Assembly (NCBI GenBank): GCA_015231915.1 | Contig: JADGAR010000001.1 | Location: 1-55,183 of the forward strand | Length of the DNA: 55,183 nt | Reading direction: 5' to 3' | From: Magnetococcales bacterium | Lineage (GTDB): Bacteria > Pseudomonadota > Magnetococcia > Magnetococcales > Magnetaquicoccaceae | Part shown: in pieces, positions 51,880 to 55,183 of the stretch | Layout: each line of letters begins with the position of its first letter | How positions within the stretch are numbered: the first letter of the stretch is position 1 | The notes under the pieces: generated by a model | The model's database searches: none | Told to the model about the DNA's origin: nothing | What the model saw: the letters and a program-made list of their open reading frames with translations, nothing else | Made by a program: the position numbers and the translations under genes

Positions 51880-53367
51880 CAACCGGATGCGCCCCTCCGG
51901 AACCCCGTCGAAGGGACGACCCAACCTGATGAGATGCATCGCCACCACCTCGGTGATCAACTCCCCAGCCGTGGCGGAGACCAGACGCCGCAAGCCCTGC
52001 AGGACCTGATAGCCATCGCCCCCATCGGCCAGAAAATCGGTCGTCGCCAGGGTGTAGACCCGCGCATCTTCCAAAGGGACATCCCCGACACGAATCCCGG
52101 AAACCCGACGGCCCACCGGGGCGGCAAGGTCGAATTGAAAGCTCATGCCCGACACCTGCGGGAAACGCCCCTTGATGTTCTCGGCCTCGCTCACGCCGTG
52201 TTCCAACGCCTCCCGCAGCGAGCGACCGTCAATCTCCAGGCAGACCACGGTGTTGCCGAACGGCAACCACGACTGGATCAGCCGTTTGGTGATGGCCCCG
52301 GCGGGCTGCAACCGGTTGGTGCGGATGCCACCCCCGTTCATCAACCCCAGGTCGCTCTTGCAGTACGCACGCATGGCGTCGGCGATCAGATTGCCGGTAT
52401 TGGTCTCCCGCGACCGCACCGCCGCGTTGGTGGCCTCCAGGGGGACGACCGAAGCGACGACATCCTGGTCCAGCGCCTTGGCAAGCCGGCTTTCATAGGT
52501 TTGCACCCATGCCGCCATCTCCGGATCAACGGGCACCGAGGCGTCCACGTCGAAAATTTCCACCATGTCGAGGCTCTTGGGCACACCGGGCGCCAGGGCG
52601 ATTCGCGCCAGGACCTGGAACTCCAGACCGGCCTCCACCAGCAGCGTGTCGCCGATCAACTCCTTGACCACCACATGGTCGTCCCCGGCCAGGATCAGGT
52701 CGATGCCCGGCACGTTTTTCGCCAGTTCCCGTTCCACCGGCAGGCTCATGTGGGTCAAGGCAACCACCAGCTCCGCCCCGGCAGCGCGCAGGGAGGCCAC
52801 CCGATCCCTGGCCGCCTGGAAGGGGTCGGTGATCACCACACCGGGCGGAAAACGCACCACCCGATTGAAAACCGGATCCAGCAGGCCAAAAATGCCCACA
52901 GACACCCCATTGACCCGCCGCAACCCTTCATGGCGCATGCCGGGATAGAGGGCGCCGTCCTTGAGCAGGTTGCTGACGATCCAGGTGAAACGGCTGGCCG
53001 CGATATTGCGGTCCAGGCTCTCCAGACCGCTGTCGAACTCGTGATTGCCCGGTGCTGCGAAGTCGAGGCCCAGGCGGTCGAGCGCCTCCACCATCTGCGC
53101 GCCACGAAAGAGCGGGGTCATGAGCGAGGGGGAGAGAAAATCCCCCGGCAGGACGAAGAGCGCCTCGGGATCCTTCTTGCGCTCCCGTTGCAGCAGGGTG
53201 GCAAAACGGGCCACGCCACCCTTTTCCGTCAATGGAGAAAGATTATACACATCACAGGCATGCAGAAAGGTCACCACCGGACGCTCTCCGGCCCTGCCAT
53301 CCAGGGCGCAGAGCATCATGGCGATGCACACCACGACCAGCCGGGCGTGGTGAAAAAAACCGGTCAT
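51874..53367 (-). CDS. 5'-nucleotidase/metallophosphatase-like protein (UshA family)
   Basis: 497 residues. Signal peptide ending GRA; calcineurin-like N-terminal domain and 5_nucleotid_C domain (NTGNLIADAMRAY, MNGGGIRTNRLQPAGAIT, FLADGGDGY). Metal-site motifs are unusual: LHACDVYN where the family has DxH (Asp kept, His to Tyr), PGDFLSPS and GNHEFD normal, THMS normal, AGDDHVV where GHxH is expected (first His to Asp). Activity may differ in metal or be lost. ATGA overlap with the ftsK stop upstream. Confidence 0.82.
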   Translation of the reverse strand: MTGFFHHARLVVVCIAMMLCALDGRAGERPVVTFLHACDVYNLSPLTEKGGVARFATLLQRERKKDPEALFVLPGDFLSPSLMTPLFRGAQMVEALDRLGLDFAAPGNHEFDSGLESLDRNIAASRFTWIVSNLLKDGALYPGMRHEGLRRVNGVSVGIFGLLDPVFNRVVRFPPGVVITDPFQAARDRVASLRAAGAELVVALTHMSLPVERELAKNVPGIDLILAGDDHVVVKELIGDTLLVEAGLEFQVLARIALAPGVPKSLDMVEIFDVDASVPVDPEMAAWVQTYESRLAKALDQDVVASVVPLEATNAAVRSRETNTGNLIADAMRAYCKSDLGLMNGGGIRTNRLQPAGAITKRLIQSWLPFGNTVVCLEIDGRSLREALEHGVSEAENIKGRFPQVSGMSFQFDLAAPVGRRVSGIRVGDVPLEDARVYTLATTDFLADGGDGYQVLQGLRRLVSATAGELITEVVAMHLIRLGRPFDGVPEGRIRLL

Positions 53368-55183
53368 GCGCGCCCACCGCCAGGGGTGAGGACCTCCCGC
53401 TTGCCGGCGTGATTGGGTTCGGAGATCAGACCGTCCATGGCCATGCGCTCCACGATGCGCGCGGCGCGATTGTAGCCGATCTTGAAATGACGCTGCACCA
53501 TGCTGGTGCTCACCTTGCGCGCCCGCACCACCACCGCCACGGCCTGATCGTAGAGGGGATCGTACTCGTCGGCCAGACCATCCCCGTACCCCTCCTCGCC
53601 ATCCTCGCCGGCGGTTTGCGACAGGATCGAATGGTCATACTCCGGACGACCGGTGGATTTCAGAAATTGCACCAGCCGGTGCACCTCACTATCCGCAACG
53701 AACGGGGCGTGAATGCGCTGCAAATGGACCGTCCCCGGCGGCTGAAACAGCCCATCCCCCATGCCCAGCAGACGATCCGCGCCCATGGCGTCCAGAATGG
53801 TGCGCGAGTCGATCTTCGAGGAGACCTGAAACGCCAGACGGGTGGGGAAATTGGCCTTGATCAGACCGGTGATCACATCCACCGACGGTCGCTGGGTGGC
53901 GATGATCAGATGCAGCCCGGCGGCGCGGGCCATCTGCGCCAAACGCGCGATGGCCGGTTCCACGTCCTTGCCCACCTGAATCATCAGATCCGCCAACTCG
54001 TCGATGATGATGACGATCAGCGGCTTGCTCTCCAACGGAATCGGCTCCTCCTGCTCCACCGGACGACCGCTTTCCGGATCCACCCCCACCTTCACCCGCC
54101 GGGTCGGCTCCTCCCCGGATTCGAGACATTCCTGAATGCGCTGATTGTACCCGGCCAGATTGCGCACCCCCAGATCGGCCATCAACCGATAGCGCTCCTC
54201 CATCTCCCCCACCGCCCACTTGAGCAGAGAGGCCGCCTTGTTCACGTCCGTGACCACCGGGGCCAGCAGGTGCGGAATCCCCTCGTAGATGGACAACTCC
54301 AGCATTTTGGGGTCCACCATCAGAAAACGCACCTCGTCGGGCCGGGCGGAAAACAGCACCGAGCAGATCATGGCGTTCACCGCCACCGACTTCCCGGAAC
54401 CGGTGGTCCCGGCCACCAGCAGATGGGGCATCTTGGCCAGATTGCCCACCACCGGCTTGCCGTTGATGTCCGAACCCAACGCCATGGCCAAAGGGGCCTT
54501 CAACTGACGAAAGGCCTGGGAATCCAGGATCTCCCGCAAATAGACCGTGCGCCGGTTCGGATTGGGGATCTCGATGCCGATGACGTTCTTGCCGGGGATG
54601 TTCCCCACCACCCGCACGGATACCGCCGACAGGGAACGGGCCAAGTCGTCGGCCAGCACGATCACCTTGGAGGCGCGCAGACCAGGCGCCGGATCCAACT
54701 CGTAGGTGGTGACCACCGGGCCGGGATGGGCGTCGATGATCTGGCCGCGAATTTTGAAATCCTCCAGAATCTGCTCCAACTGACGGGCCGTACTGGTCAG
54801 ATCCTCGCGGGAGGGTCCCTGAGGACCCGTTGCCTCCGGCAGGCCGAGCAGGGTGATGGGAGGAAGCGGTGACGGTTCGTCCCCATGACCCGCACGCGGT
54901 GCAGCGACCACCTGTGGCGACATGGGCGGAAAATCCATCGCCAGGTCCGGTTCCTCCTCTTCCGCATCCTCTGCGTCGTCCTGGTCCACCTCGAACTCGA
55001 CGGGCATGACAACCGGAGAGACCGCCTGGACCGGAACCGGCTCAGGCACCCGGACGGGTTCCGGAGTCGGGAACGGCTTCGCCCACTCCTCCGGCATCTC
55101 ATCCTCCTCGTCCTCATCCGCAGTGGCCCAGTGGGGTATCGGCGCAGGCTCCGGAGTGGGTGCCGGTGTGGGTTCCGGTGTCG
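53364..55183 (-). CDS. ftsK: DNA translocase FtsK (partial, N-terminus outside window)
   Basis: At least 605 residues. The frame is open to the right edge through a Pro/Glu-rich linker (TPEPTPAPTPEPAP then acidic DEDEEDE); the N-terminal membrane domain lies beyond. Motor: Walker A GTTGSGKSVAVNAM, Walker B VIIIDELADLM, ATQRPSVDVITGLIK, and the C-terminal gamma winged helix (VSTSMVQRHFKIGYNRAARIVERM). Hexameric dsDNA pump at the septum that sorts the terminus. The ATG at 55097 inside the linker is not the start. Stop overlaps the next gene. Confidence 0.93.
   Translation of the reverse strand, partial: TPEPTPAPTPEPAPIPHWATADEDEEDEMPEEWAKPFPTPEPVRVPEPVPVQAVSPVVMPVEFEVDQDDAEDAEEEEPDLAMDFPPMSPQVVAAPRAGHGDEPSPLPPITLLGLPEATGPQGPSREDLTSTARQLEQILEDFKIRGQIIDAHPGPVVTTYELDPAPGLRASKVIVLADDLARSLSAVSVRVVGNIPGKNVIGIEIPNPNRRTVYLREILDSQAFRQLKAPLAMALGSDINGKPVVGNLAKMPHLLVAGTTGSGKSVAVNAMICSVLFSARPDEVRFLMVDPKMLELSIYEGIPHLLAPVVTDVNKAASLLKWAVGEMEERYRLMADLGVRNLAGYNQRIQECLESGEEPTRRVKVGVDPESGRPVEQEEPIPLESKPLIVIIIDELADLMIQVGKDVEPAIARLAQMARAAGLHLIIATQRPSVDVITGLIKANFPTRLAFQVSSKIDSRTILDAMGADRLLGMGDGLFQPPGTVHLQRIHAPFVADSEVHRLVQFLKSTGRPEYDHSILSQTAGEDGEEGYGDGLADEYDPLYDQAVAVVVRARKVSTSMVQRHFKIGYNRAARIVERMAMDGLISEPNHAGKREVLTPGGGRA

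Noticed and set aside
1-55183. CRISPR arrays, tRNA/rRNA genes, riboswitches, prophage or transposase genes
   Set aside because: None seen on reading both strands; no repeat-spacer periodicity and no transposase or integrase motif.

Overview
The window is a dense, GC-rich proteobacterial chromosome segment with genes on both strands and short or overlapping junctions. The gene set includes ubiG, a rhodoquinone-type rquA, ctaA of the COX15 type with a DUF420 partner, rluD beside a DUF6476-like gene, ccmI, ftsK, rlmN, ndk and several TPR/O-GlcNAc-transferase-like proteins. It points to an Alphaproteobacteria-related lineage; a Magnetococcales-type (Etaproteobacteria) host would fit, but that is inference from gene content. 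I see no rRNA, tRNA, CRISPR array, integrase or transposase.

Layout. 1-5.5 kb: the tail of a TPR/glycosyltransferase-type gene, a cell-wall pair (Tat-exported AMIN amidase and DacB), an OmpA-like lipoprotein, ppnP, a HIT protein, a small membrane protein and a MNT/HEPN pair. 5.5-7.7 kb: a UPF0175 antitoxin gene between two 100-bp copies of the 3' end of a GAF-GAF-GGDEF gene. 7.8-15.0 kb: an ABC ATPase, a large hybrid kinase (PAS-HisKA-HATPase-REC-REC-Hpt), a small coupled gene, an unusual 960-residue Hsp70/actin-like ATPase, and a KtrA-type potassium regulator.

15.0-20.7 kb is a visibly AT-rich island unlike its surroundings. It holds a DMT exporter, a class III nucleotidyl cyclase fused to an FGE/SUMF1 domain, an asparaginase-like protein, a YbaK tRNA-editing domain fused to an Asp/Glu racemase domain, and a broken deoxyribosyltransferase-like gene. 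Three of these proteins lack a hallmark catalytic residue (asparaginase Asp to Asn, racemase second Cys to Ala, FGE without its copper Cys pair), whereas the cyclase residues look intact. This is my main candidate for an undescribed system. It abuts a decayed duplicate of a histone-deacetylase-family gene, and a DUF1778/GNAT toxin-antitoxin pair lies between that fossil and the intact copy (22.0-23.0 kb).

23-36.6 kb is mostly housekeeping and envelope: rquA, a GT39-like membrane glycosyltransferase, a SPOR protein, a DUF123 protein, a TPR-SPY glycosyltransferase coupled to an HD hydrolase, ctaA-DUF420, ccmI, rluD, ubiG and a second Tat amidase. 36.6-47.5 kb has a KtrB channel subunit (the likely partner of the distant KtrA), an orphan TAXI binding protein, a zinc-ribbon/TM/MORN-repeat protein, an orphan GspE/PilB ATPase, a NhaD/ArsB-type transporter, rlmN, ndk and an exported DUF4412-like protein. 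47.5-55.2 kb has a TPR-methyltransferase, a PilZ protein, a DUF433/DUF5615 toxin-antitoxin pair with a clear promoter, a 5'-nucleotidase-like protein with altered metal ligands, and ftsK running off the right edge.

Recurring themes are cyclic-nucleotide signalling (GGDEF, PilZ, class III cyclase), four toxin-antitoxin-type modules, and gene duplication with decay next to them.
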